This document shows positions 1 through 5,900 of a stretch of 16,256 bases of DNA, piece by piece. The notes under the pieces are model-generated. The model was given only the letters and a program-made list of their open reading frames with translations, did no database searches and had not been told where the DNA came from. The translations under genes were made by a program, and so were the position numbers. Source of the DNA: JABDIY01 sp041576015 (lineage in GTDB: Bacteria; Actinomycetota; Acidimicrobiia; Acidimicrobiales; SZUA-35); contig JBFGLT010000064.1 in NCBI GenBank assembly GCA_041576015.1, positions 1-16,256 of the forward strand, written 5' to 3'. The stretch's first letter is position 1. Each line of letters begins with the position of its first letter.

Positions 1-1
1 C

Positions 2-1087
2 CTCGAGCGGTGCCGGCGCGAGGTGGACGAGGGGCGGATTCCCGGGTGCCAGGTCGCCCTCGGTTTCGACGGCGAAGTGGTGCTCTTCGAGGCCTTCGGC
101 GATCTCACCACCGATCACCGCCTCCACACCTACTCGGCGGTGAAGCCGACGGTCGCCCTGACGGTGCTGGCCCTCGCCGCCGACGGCTTGCTCGACCTGC
201 ACGCCCCGATCGCGACGGTGCTGCCCACGTTCGCCACCGGCGGCAAGGACCGCATCACGCTGTCGCAGGTACTGCTTCACGCCGGCGGATTCCCTCACGC
301 GCCGATGCCAGTGGAGGAGTTCATGGACCGCGACGCCCGCCTTCGCCGCTACGAGCAATGGCACACCACCTGGAAACCGGGCACCCGGTTCGAGTACCAC
401 GCGTCGTCGGCGCACTGGGTGCTCGCCGACTGCATCACGGCAGTGACCGGACGGCACCATTCAGACGTGATCGCCGAGCGGATCATGGAACCCGCCGGTT
501 GCCGCCGGTGGCTGGCGATCGCCGTCGACGACCAGAGGGAGGTGGCCAGCGCGGTGAGTGTGGGCGAGCCGCTGGACACCGCAGAACTGTCTCGCCTGTA
601 CGGCATGGACGACCCCCCGCCGACCGAGGTCACCGACGAGGCCCTCCTGGCCTTCAACGATCCCGGTGTGTGGGCCAGCGGCCACCCCGGGGGAGGGGGC
701 ATCGCGTCCGCCGCCGACATCGCCCGGTGGTACCAGGCGGTGTTGCACGACGACGGTCAGCTCCTCGCCCCCGAGGTGAGGATCGATGCGCTCGGGACGA
801 TCCGCCAGCGCCACCCCGACTGGCTCGGCACGCCGGCCAATCGGACCCACGCCTTCGTGGTGGCGGGCGACGACGGGAAGGCCGCCATGCGGGGTTTCGG
901 CCACACCACCCGCCCGGCCGCGTTCGGCCACGGCGGGGCGAAGGGCCAGGTGGGGTGGGCCGATCCCACGACCGGCGTGTCGTTCGGGTTCTTGACCCAC
1001 GGGCTCGACCGCAACGAGCTCGTCCACGCCCACCGCACCGCCGCCGTGTCGTCCGCCGCCGGTCTGGCCACCACACCGCCCGATTGA
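2..1087 (+). CDS. Beta-lactamase-fold serine hydrolase (class C / esterase-like), 5' end missing
   Basis: Serine hydrolase of the beta-lactamase / penicillin-binding-protein fold, a family that includes class C beta-lactamases, EstB-type esterases and D-aminopeptidases; the substrate cannot be read from sequence. The frame is open from base 2 with no stop, and the first visible residues already match the family's N-terminal 'vdeGriPG' segment, so the real start probably lies upstream. A GTG at 23 is the first possible internal start but has no clear ribosome site. Numbering from that GTG: the S-x-x-K nucleophile motif is S38-A-V-K41; Y125-H-A-S sits where the family has its Tyr-x-Asn/Ser motif; H303-G-G fills the third (KTG-like) motif, followed by the typical GQVGWADP strand. 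No signal peptide is visible, though the missing N-terminus could hold one. The gene ends 50 bases from a convergent membrane-protein gene. Family call is firm; function is open. Confidence 0.85.
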   Translation, partial: LERCRREVDEGRIPGCQVALGFDGEVVLFEAFGDLTTDHRLHTYSAVKPTVALTVLALAADGLLDLHAPIATVLPTFATGGKDRITLSQVLLHAGGFPHAPMPVEEFMDRDARLRRYEQWHTTWKPGTRFEYHASSAHWVLADCITAVTGRHHSDVIAERIMEPAGCRRWLAIAVDDQREVASAVSVGEPLDTAELSRLYGMDDPPPTEVTDEALLAFNDPGVWASGHPGGGGIASAADIARWYQAVLHDDGQLLAPEVRIDALGTIRQRHPDWLGTPANRTHAFVVAGDDGKAAMRGFGHTTRPAAFGHGGAKGQVGWADPTTGVSFGFLTHGLDRNELVHAHRTAAVSSAAGLATTPPD

Positions 1088-1108
1088 GCGGCGTCTGGCT
1101 CCGACCTG

Positions 1109-1135
1109 GGCCGGCGGGACCGCAGGCCGCCGGTC
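1109..1135. terminator. Candidate bidirectional hairpin between convergent genes
   Basis: CCGGCGG (1111-1117) pairs perfectly with CCGCCGG (1127-1133) around a 9-base loop. It extends outward by a G-T and a G-C pair to 1109/1135. It lies in the 49-base gap between the stops of two convergent genes, where a shared terminator is expected. There is no U-tract on either strand, so this is a weak intrinsic-terminator call based on position and stem stability. Confidence 0.35.
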
Positions 1136-1136
1136 G

Positions 1137-1880
1137 CTACGACGCAATGGCGTTTCCCGAAGCGCTCCGTGCCGTCGGGGGCGTTGATCGGATCATCGAC
1201 ACGCTGACTGCGAGGATCCACACGAGGTTGCCGAGGAATCCGACCGTGCCCAGAACGGCGCCGAGGAATCCGTCGGGGTCCCCGGAGAGGATCCACAGGG
1301 CGCCGACCACGCCGGCGAGCGCGACAACCGATCCCAGCCACCCGATCCACTTCGGTAGCACACCGCTCTGCAGGATGACGACGGACGCGCCGACCACGAA
1401 GACTGCGCTCGGCCACGCCATGATGGTGAAGAAGATGATCGAGTCGAACGCCGTCAGCGTCTTGAGCGTCTCGTCCGACACCACAGCGAGCACCTCGTCC
1501 TGAGCGAGGACTCCCCAGAATGCGAGGCCGATGAAGCCGGCCCCTGCTTGCGATACCGCGCCTGCGAACGAGAACCGGGCCCACATGCCGCCGCTGTCGG
1601 CATCTGCGGGAGCCAACAGACTGCGCAACCCCGAAGCGAAGAGCAGCAAGAGTCCCCCGAAGATGAAGGGCATCGCCCAGGTGAACAGCGCCACTTCGGT
1701 GCCGTGAGCCTCGTACCAAGCCCGAGCGTCGGCAGCGGAGTCGGTGATTCCCGGCCCGTCCAGGATCGTGAGCCCCATCGTGAACCAGAGCGCGACGGCC
1801 AGGACTCCAGCCAGTCCCGCAATTTGTCTCCAACCCCGGCTCGTTGTGGCGGTGCGTGGGGTAGTGATTGTCGTTGTCAT
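1137..1880 (-). CDS. Six-helix integral membrane protein, function unknown
   Basis: 247-residue polytopic membrane protein that I cannot assign to a characterised family. A polar Thr-rich N-terminus is followed by hydrophobic segments at about 20-40, 63-83, 103-127, 146-169, 178-199 and 206-229. A soluble loop (about 41-62, with DSAADARAWYEAHG) lies between helices 1 and 2. This layout resembles small uncharacterised actinobacterial membrane proteins of the DUF4386-like type, but I see no catalytic or transport signature. The ATG at 1880 is supported by a strong ribosome site, GGAGGG, about 5 bases upstream. It lies 161 bases downstream of the response-regulator pair on the same strand; an array of inverted repeats sits in that gap, so co-transcription is uncertain. 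Confidence 0.75.
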   Translation of the reverse strand: MTTTITTPRTATTSRGWRQIAGLAGVLAVALWFTMGLTILDGPGITDSAADARAWYEAHGTEVALFTWAMPFIFGGLLLLFASGLRSLLAPADADSGGMWARFSFAGAVSQAGAGFIGLAFWGVLAQDEVLAVVSDETLKTLTAFDSIIFFTIMAWPSAVFVVGASVVILQSGVLPKWIGWLGSVVALAGVVGALWILSGDPDGFLGAVLGTVGFLGNLVWILAVSVSMIRSTPPTARSASGNAIAS

Positions 1881-1946
1881 GACGGCCCTCCTTCATATGT
1901 GTTCGATCTGGCCTGCTTCCACACTCGGCCTTGCATCGTCTCGCGC

Positions 1947-2035
1947 CCAGCGTGTTGCCACCGTTTGGGACGGGTGCTAGCACTACCTGGACGTCGTGGG
2001 CCCACACGCTGGCTGATGATCGGGGGGCAGCGTGT
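1947..2035 (-). repeat. Three-copy inverted repeat able to form competing hairpins
   Basis: CCAGCGTGT (1947-1955) is the perfect reverse complement of ACACGCTGG (2004-2012). A third copy, CAGCGTGT (2028-2035), also pairs perfectly with 2004-2011. A 10-base palindrome, GTGCTAGCAC (1974-1983), sits almost at the centre of the larger repeat. In minus-strand RNA the middle copy could pair with either flank, giving two mutually exclusive stems between the response-regulator operon and the membrane-protein gene. It could instead be a set of protein-binding half-sites. The repeats are directly visible; the role is inference. Confidence 0.5.
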
Positions 2036-2041
2036 CGGCGC

Positions 2042-2428
2042 CTACTCGGGCTCGTCGCCGCTCTGGGCGGCCGCCCACACATCCTCGAGCTCATCCATCC
2101 CGAACGAGGACTTCGGGAGAAAACCGATCGCGCCGGCCGCCAGGGCCGGTTCCCGATAGTTCCCGGACTCATGGGTCGACATGACGAGCACCCGGGGCGG
2201 GTCGTCGAGGGCCAAGATGCGGCGCGTCGCCTCGAGGCCGTCGATGCCCGGCATCTGGACGTCCATCAGGACCAGGTCGGGGCGAAGGCTGTCGGAGAAG
2301 TGGACGGCCTCCTCACCGTTTTCGGCTTCGCCGACCACCACGAACCCGTCCGTCAGCTCGACGACCATGCGGGCCGCATCGCGAAACGGTGGCTGGTCGT
2401 CGACGATCAGGACTCGAACGTCACCCAT
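2042..2428 (-). CDS. Single-domain response regulator (receiver only)
   Basis: 128-residue CheY-like receiver with no output domain. Numbered from the ATG at 2428, the acidic pocket is D10/D11, the phospho-acceptor is D56 in LVLMDVQMPG, the switch Thr is T85 (VMSTHES) and the conserved Lys is K106 (GFLPKSS). The frame is open further upstream, but the extra residues are Ser/Pro/Arg-rich, overlap the neighbouring gene and do not belong to the fold. The chosen ATG shares the 8-base string ATGGGTGA with the stop of the upstream regulator, indicating translational coupling. A GTG 9 bases earlier (2437), closer to GGAGGGAGG, is an alternative start. Lacking an output domain, it probably acts through protein contacts or as a phosphate sink. 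No histidine kinase is in the window. Confidence 0.88.
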   Translation of the reverse strand: MGDVRVLIVDDQPPFRDAARMVVELTDGFVVVGEAENGEEAVHFSDSLRPDLVLMDVQMPGIDGLEATRRILALDDPPRVLVMSTHESGNYREPALAAGAIGFLPKSSFGMDELEDVWAAAQSGDEPE

Positions 2429-3110
2429 CGCCGTCACGCCTCCCTCCGGCGGCTGCGTCGAGGTACAACAGCACTGCCCGAACCCGCCGGTGCGAATCCC
2501 CGGCGGGGGGGAGGTCCAGCTTCGTGAAGATCGAATTGATGTGCTTTTCGACCGAGCGAGGAGAAATGTAGAGCGCTTCCCCGATGGAGGCGTTGCTGCC
2601 ACCGGCGGCCATCTCGGCCAGCACCTCGGTCTCCCGGCCGCTCAACCGGTCGAGCGTGGAGGGCTTGTTGGCACTCGTTCCGGCGATCAGGGCGTCGACC
2701 ACCTTCGGGTCGATCACCGATCCACCATCGGCGACCCGGCGGATCGCCGCTGCGAGCTCGTCGAGGTCGGCTACACGCTCCTTCAACAAGTAGGCCAAGC
2801 CGTCCGAGCCGCTCTCGAACAGCCGCACTGCGTACTCCGGCTCGGCGTACTGGCTGAGGACAACGACCCCGATCCCGGGGTGTGTGGCCCTGATCTCGCC
2901 GGCGGCTCGGATACCCTCGTCGGTCTGAGTGGGTGGCATGCGGATGTCGGTGAGCACGACGTCCGGTTCGTGTTCGGCGACGGCTCCCAGCAACTGGTCG
3001 TAGGACTCGCAGACGGCGACGAGTTCGATCTCGTCGTCGAGCGCCAGCAGCGAGCTGATCCCTTCCCGCATCAGATAGCTGTCCTCGGCCAGGACCAGGC
3101 GCACGGTCAC
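2421..3110 (-). CDS. NarL/FixJ-type response regulator with LuxR DNA-binding domain
   Basis: 229-residue two-component transcription factor. The N-terminal receiver spans about residues 3-125: acidic pair E9-D10, phospho-acceptor D55 in VVLTDIRMPP, switch S86 (VVVLSQYAE) and K110. The C-terminal LuxR-type helix-turn-helix is at about 150-215, with the hallmark LSGRETEVLAEMAAG start and ISPRSVEKHINSIFTKL recognition region. Domain order and length are standard for the family. The start is GTG at 3110 with no ribosome site; instead a TAGGCT box lies 7 bases upstream, consistent with a leaderless mRNA. It overlaps the downstream receiver gene by 8 bases, so the two are almost certainly one operon. 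The sensor kinase must be encoded elsewhere. Confidence 0.92.
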   Translation of the reverse strand: MTVRLVLAEDSYLMREGISSLLALDDEIELVAVCESYDQLLGAVAEHEPDVVLTDIRMPPTQTDEGIRAAGEIRATHPGIGVVVLSQYAEPEYAVRLFESGSDGLAYLLKERVADLDELAAAIRRVADGGSVIDPKVVDALIAGTSANKPSTLDRLSGRETEVLAEMAAGGSNASIGEALYISPRSVEKHINSIFTKLDLPPAGDSHRRVRAVLLYLDAAAGGRRDGDG

Positions 3111-3117
3111 GACCGCA

Positions 3118-3123
3118 AGCCTA
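3118..3123 (-). promoter_or_regulatory. Candidate -10 box for leaderless regulator mRNA
   Basis: TAGGCT on the minus strand ends exactly 7 bases before the GTG of the LuxR-type regulator. That spacing would put the transcription start at the start codon. The regulator has no ribosome site, which fits. I see no good -35 element. Confidence 0.4.
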
Positions 3124-3208
3124 CTGAGCGGTCACGTGCGGATTGACTCCGCGCTGTGCGGCACCTCTCGATCTCCGCACCCCGGACACGACGACCGGGC
3201 GAGGGACG

Positions 3209-4636
3209 TCAGGATGGCACGATGTTGTTGTTGACCCGGAAAAGGTTGCCGGGGTCGTAGTGCGTCTTGATGGTTCGCAGTCGTTGGAGGTTCTTCCCGA
3301 ACTGCTGTCGCAGATCGTGTTCGTTGCCCGCTTCCTCCGCTGAGAAGTTGAGGTAGGCCCCGCCGGCGCCCTCGAGGCGGCCGGCGCCGTCGATCGCATC
3401 GCGGACCCAGGCACGCACCTGATCGAATTTGGCGGGGTCGTGGGTCCCGCCGTCGAAACTCAACATGAACGGAGCGCTCCGGTCGCCGAACGCCGTGCTC
3501 TCTTCGGGAACCGACGCCGTGGCGCCGCCCATGATCGGGACGTGGATGAGGACGCTCGGGTCGGGTCGGGACATGGCGCGCTCGTGGATGAAGGCGATGG
3601 CTTCGTCGGTGAGCTCGGTCAGGTAGGTCGACTTCCAGTAGCTGAAGAGGTCCTTGACCAGCGGGTCGAAGCCGGACTGGAACGCCCGGTAGTTGGGGAT
3701 GAGGTCGCTCATGTCGAACAGGGGATCTCCGAGACTCCGGAACCGGTCGATGATCTCGACTCCGTCCTGCTTCTTGCCGGCGTACAGCGCAGCGACGATG
3801 AGCACGTCCTTGCCTCGCACTGGCGGAGGCATCTCTTCGACGTCGGGAAGGGACCAGTACAACACCCTCGTCGTCACCTCATCTCCGGCTCGTATGGCGA
3901 GATCTCGCCAACGGCCCATGAGTTCGGCTCCCGCCGCCGCTTCGTGGAAGACAGCTGCCAACGCAACTTCGGGGCCGAGCTCCCGGGCCTTGAAGGTGAA
4001 GTCGACCGCGACACCGAAATTGCCTCCTCCGCCCCGAATGGCCCAGAACAACTCGGGATGCTCGTCTGCACTGGCGGTGACGAGCTCGCCGGACGCAAGT
4101 ACGACCTGTGCCGACAGGAGGTTGTCGCAGGACAGCCCCCACTTCCGGTGGAGCCAGCCGATCCCGCCCCCGAGCGTGAGGCCACCGACGCCCGTCGTCG
4201 AGATCGCCCCGCCGGGAACGGCCAGGCCGAAGACCTGAGCTTCCCGATCGACGTCACCCCAGGTGGCGCCCCCTTGTACCCGGACGGTCTGGTTGGCGGG
4301 GTCGACCCAGACGGCAATCATGTCGCGCATGTCGAGTACCAGGCCGCCGTCGACCGTTCCGTGGCCGGCCACATGGTGCCCGCCGCCCCTGATGGCGAGG
4401 AGGAGCCCATGGTGACGCGCGAGGTTGACGCCGTCGATGACGTCGGCTTCACCCGAACACCGGATGATCAGGCCCGGGCGATGGTCGATCGCCAGGTTCT
4501 CGACCCGTCGAATCTCCTCGTACCCCGGGTCGCCGGGAGTGAAGAGGGGACCTCGGAAGAGCATTCCGAGCTCGGCGAGTTGCTCATCGCTGAAGCCGAC
4601 CGTCCCGGTCGGGATCGACAAGACTGAAGCGGACAT
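3209..4636 (-). CDS. FAD-binding oxidoreductase, berberine-bridge-enzyme type (PCMH + BBE domains)
   Basis: 475-residue flavoprotein of the vanillyl-alcohol-oxidase superfamily, full length for bacterial BBE-like enzymes, which oxidise sugars, alcohols or secondary metabolites. An N-terminal PCMH-type FAD domain spans about residues 50-225. In AIRGGGHHVAGHG, H87 aligns with the histidine that carries 8-alpha-linked FAD. GLTLGGGIGWLHRKWGLSCDN (153-172) is the flavin-binding glycine motif. The C-terminal BBE segment runs from AYLNF (427-431) to HYDPGNLFRVNNNIVPS. The site where bicovalent members have the cysteine ligand reads STTGVG here, so one covalent link is expected. There is no signal peptide, suggesting a cytoplasmic enzyme. 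The start at 4636 has an AGGGGG ribosome site 6 bases upstream. Substrate unknown. Confidence 0.92.
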   Translation of the reverse strand: MSASVLSIPTGTVGFSDEQLAELGMLFRGPLFTPGDPGYEEIRRVENLAIDHRPGLIIRCSGEADVIDGVNLARHHGLLLAIRGGGHHVAGHGTVDGGLVLDMRDMIAVWVDPANQTVRVQGGATWGDVDREAQVFGLAVPGGAISTTGVGGLTLGGGIGWLHRKWGLSCDNLLSAQVVLASGELVTASADEHPELFWAIRGGGGNFGVAVDFTFKARELGPEVALAAVFHEAAAGAELMGRWRDLAIRAGDEVTTRVLYWSLPDVEEMPPPVRGKDVLIVAALYAGKKQDGVEIIDRFRSLGDPLFDMSDLIPNYRAFQSGFDPLVKDLFSYWKSTYLTELTDEAIAFIHERAMSRPDPSVLIHVPIMGGATASVPEESTAFGDRSAPFMLSFDGGTHDPAKFDQVRAWVRDAIDGAGRLEGAGGAYLNFSAEEAGNEHDLRQQFGKNLQRLRTIKTHYDPGNLFRVNNNIVPS

Positions 4637-4709
4637 GATGACCCCCTGTGGGTGTTTGTCGAGTGGGAGCGATTGGCGGGCGGTTTCTGGAGCACGCCCG
4701 GGAATCGGG

Positions 4710-4731
4710 GACGCCGTCCTCCAACGGCGTC
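4710..4731 (-). repeat. Perfect 8-bp stem-loop at the predicted mRNA 5' end
   Basis: GACGCCGT (4710-4717) and ACGGCGTC (4724-4731) are exact reverse complements around a 6-base loop. The stem begins 2-3 bases downstream of the transcription start expected from the TAGGGT box at 4741-4746. It would therefore form a 5'-terminal hairpin in the oxidoreductase leader. It could alternatively be a terminator for the beta-helix gene upstream, but no U-tract follows. Confidence 0.5.
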
Positions 4732-4740
4732 GGTACGCTC

Positions 4741-4769
4741 ACCCTAAACCTCGATGCTCGAGTCGACAA
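4741..4769 (-). promoter_or_regulatory. Sigma70-like promoter for the BBE-type oxidoreductase
   Basis: On the minus strand TTGTCG (4769-4764) and TAGGGT (4746-4741) are separated by exactly 17 bases, matching a housekeeping -35/-10 pair (TTGACA/TATAAT, 4 and 3 matches). The predicted start near 4734 gives a leader of roughly 98 bases before the ATG at 4636. This is the only promoter in the window for which I see both elements at ideal spacing. Confidence 0.55.
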
Positions 4770-4775
4770 GAGGTT
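4747..4775. promoter_or_regulatory. Inverted repeat bracketing the -35 element (candidate operator)
   Basis: AACCTC (4747-4752) and GAGGTT (4770-4775) are perfect reverse complements 17 bases apart. On the minus strand one arm lies directly upstream of the -35 hexamer and the other abuts the -10. A CTCGAG palindrome (4757-4762) lies near the centre. Such placement suits a repressor site, but 6-base arms can occur by chance. Confidence 0.35.
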
Positions 4776-4834
4776 CGATGCCGGCCGGCGGAGTGGCGAA
4801 TCGTCCCGTCGAGGCGCCTCCTAGCCCGATGGCG

Positions 4835-5803
4835 TCACCCGCACACGACGCCGACGCACTGGTCAGGGTCGCCGTTGCCGGTCGCCTTGTTGCCGCCCCC
4901 GTCGACGACACCAGCGACTGCATCGACACCGAGGTTGCCGTTGTCGTTGGCGGTGTTCTTGGTGACGGTGGTAGCGGCGCTGTCCACGTCGATGCCGTCG
5001 TCGCCGTTGCCGTTGGCGGTGTTCTTGACGAGGATGGTCCCAACTGGAGCACCCGCGAAGGGTCCGGCGGCGGGTTCGACCAAAATGCCGTCCGTGCCGT
5101 TGTCGGTGGCCGTGTTCTTGGACACCAGGGTGTCATCGGATTGCGACTCGATCTGGATTCCCTCGAACGTCATGCCATTGACGTCGTTCTTCTCCACCAC
5201 GTTGCCGTCCGAATCGGAGAAGACCGAGATGCCGTAGGACCCACCGTTGAGGTCGTTCTTGGCGATGAGGTTGTTGTCGGAGAAGTTGGACACCGAGATG
5301 CCGAAAACGTTGTCGGTGAGAACGTTCTTCTGCACGACGTTGCCGTCTGAGCCACCGTCCACCCTGATGCCGTCAAGAATGCTCGCCGAGACGGTGTTCT
5401 TCTCGATGACGCTGTCGTCGACGTTGGCGAGGTTGATGCCTCGGTCGTTTCCGGTGACGTTGAGTCGGGAGATGTGATTGCCGCTCGTGATGTCGGCACG
5501 GACGCCGTCGGCGAAGCCGGTGATCGTGCCGTTCAGTATTGTGACGTTGCCGACACCCTTGAACGCCGGGACCCGAACCCCCGCATCGCCTCCGTCGCCG
5601 GAGATCGTGAACCCGCCGAGGTCGATGGTGATACCGGCCGCCCCGGCCTCCAGTCCGTCACCGGTGCAACCAACCAGATCGTGGGTCAGTCTGATGTCGG
5701 TCGTCACGACTGCGCCACAGACCACATGGCTGCCAGACGCCGGCATCGCGCCGAGCGCAGTCACTCCCGCCAACACCGCTGCCGCAACCAGAGCTCTGCG
5801 CAT
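4835..5803 (-). CDS. Secreted right-handed parallel beta-helix protein (NosD/CASH-like)
   Basis: 322-residue exported protein. The N-terminal signal peptide (MRRALVAAAVLAGVTALGAMPASG, about 1-24) ends in a plausible signal peptidase I site. The rest is a beta-helix: repeats of about 22-24 residues, each with an 'xKN' asparagine-ladder position (K135-N, K159-N, K182-N, K205-N, K229-N, K260-N, K282-N), interleaved with 'GI/GV-x-V' strands. One coil is longer (229 to 260), forming an Ala/Pro/Gly loop. Four cysteines (C29, C46, C316, C321) probably cap the helix ends with disulfides. Such proteins are carbohydrate-active or structural; no catalytic acid cluster is obvious. The ATG at 5803 has an AGGAAAGGA ribosome site. 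The upstream same-strand gene ends 92 bases away, so the two exported proteins may share a transcript. Confidence 0.85.
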   Translation of the reverse strand: MRRALVAAAVLAGVTALGAMPASGSHVVCGAVVTTDIRLTHDLVGCTGDGLEAGAAGITIDLGGFTISGDGGDAGVRVPAFKGVGNVTILNGTITGFADGVRADITSGNHISRLNVTGNDRGINLANVDDSVIEKNTVSASILDGIRVDGGSDGNVVQKNVLTDNVFGISVSNFSDNNLIAKNDLNGGSYGISVFSDSDGNVVEKNDVNGMTFEGIQIESQSDDTLVSKNTATDNGTDGILVEPAAGPFAGAPVGTILVKNTANGNGDDGIDVDSAATTVTKNTANDNGNLGVDAVAGVVDGGGNKATGNGDPDQCVGVVCG

Positions 5804-5846
5804 GGACCGATTCCTTTCCTCGACTCCTCAACCATGACGCGTCGTG

Positions 5847-5900
5847 CGTGAGGTGTCCAGGTCATGCAGTGGCCCGAAACCCGACCTGTCAGACCTCACG
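5847..5900 (-). terminator. Composite stem-loop over a stop codon (weak terminator candidate)
   Basis: CGTGAGGT (5847-5854) pairs with ACCTCACG (5893-5900). Inside it CAGGTC (5858-5863) pairs with GACCTG (5883-5888), giving a two-tier stem. The outer arm includes the stop codon of the DUF4214-like gene (5896-5898). No U-tract follows on the minus strand. It could attenuate read-through into the beta-helix gene, but this is positional inference. Confidence 0.25.

Noticed and set aside
10..1503. A 497-codon plus-strand open frame across the serine hydrolase and beyond
   Set aside because: Its product is Arg/Pro/Gly-rich with no domain. It overlaps the serine hydrolase in another frame and runs antisense through the membrane-protein gene. 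High GC keeps such frames open.
3136..3180. GTGCGGA/TCCGCAC inverted repeat downstream of the flavoenzyme stop
   Set aside because: It has a 7-bp stem with a 31-base loop, overlaps other equally weak pairings and has no U-tract; not convincing as a terminator.
3440..4627. A 395-codon plus-strand open frame antisense to the flavoenzyme
   Set aside because: The minus strand encodes an unmistakable full-length FAD/BBE enzyme, and the plus-strand product has no recognisable fold.
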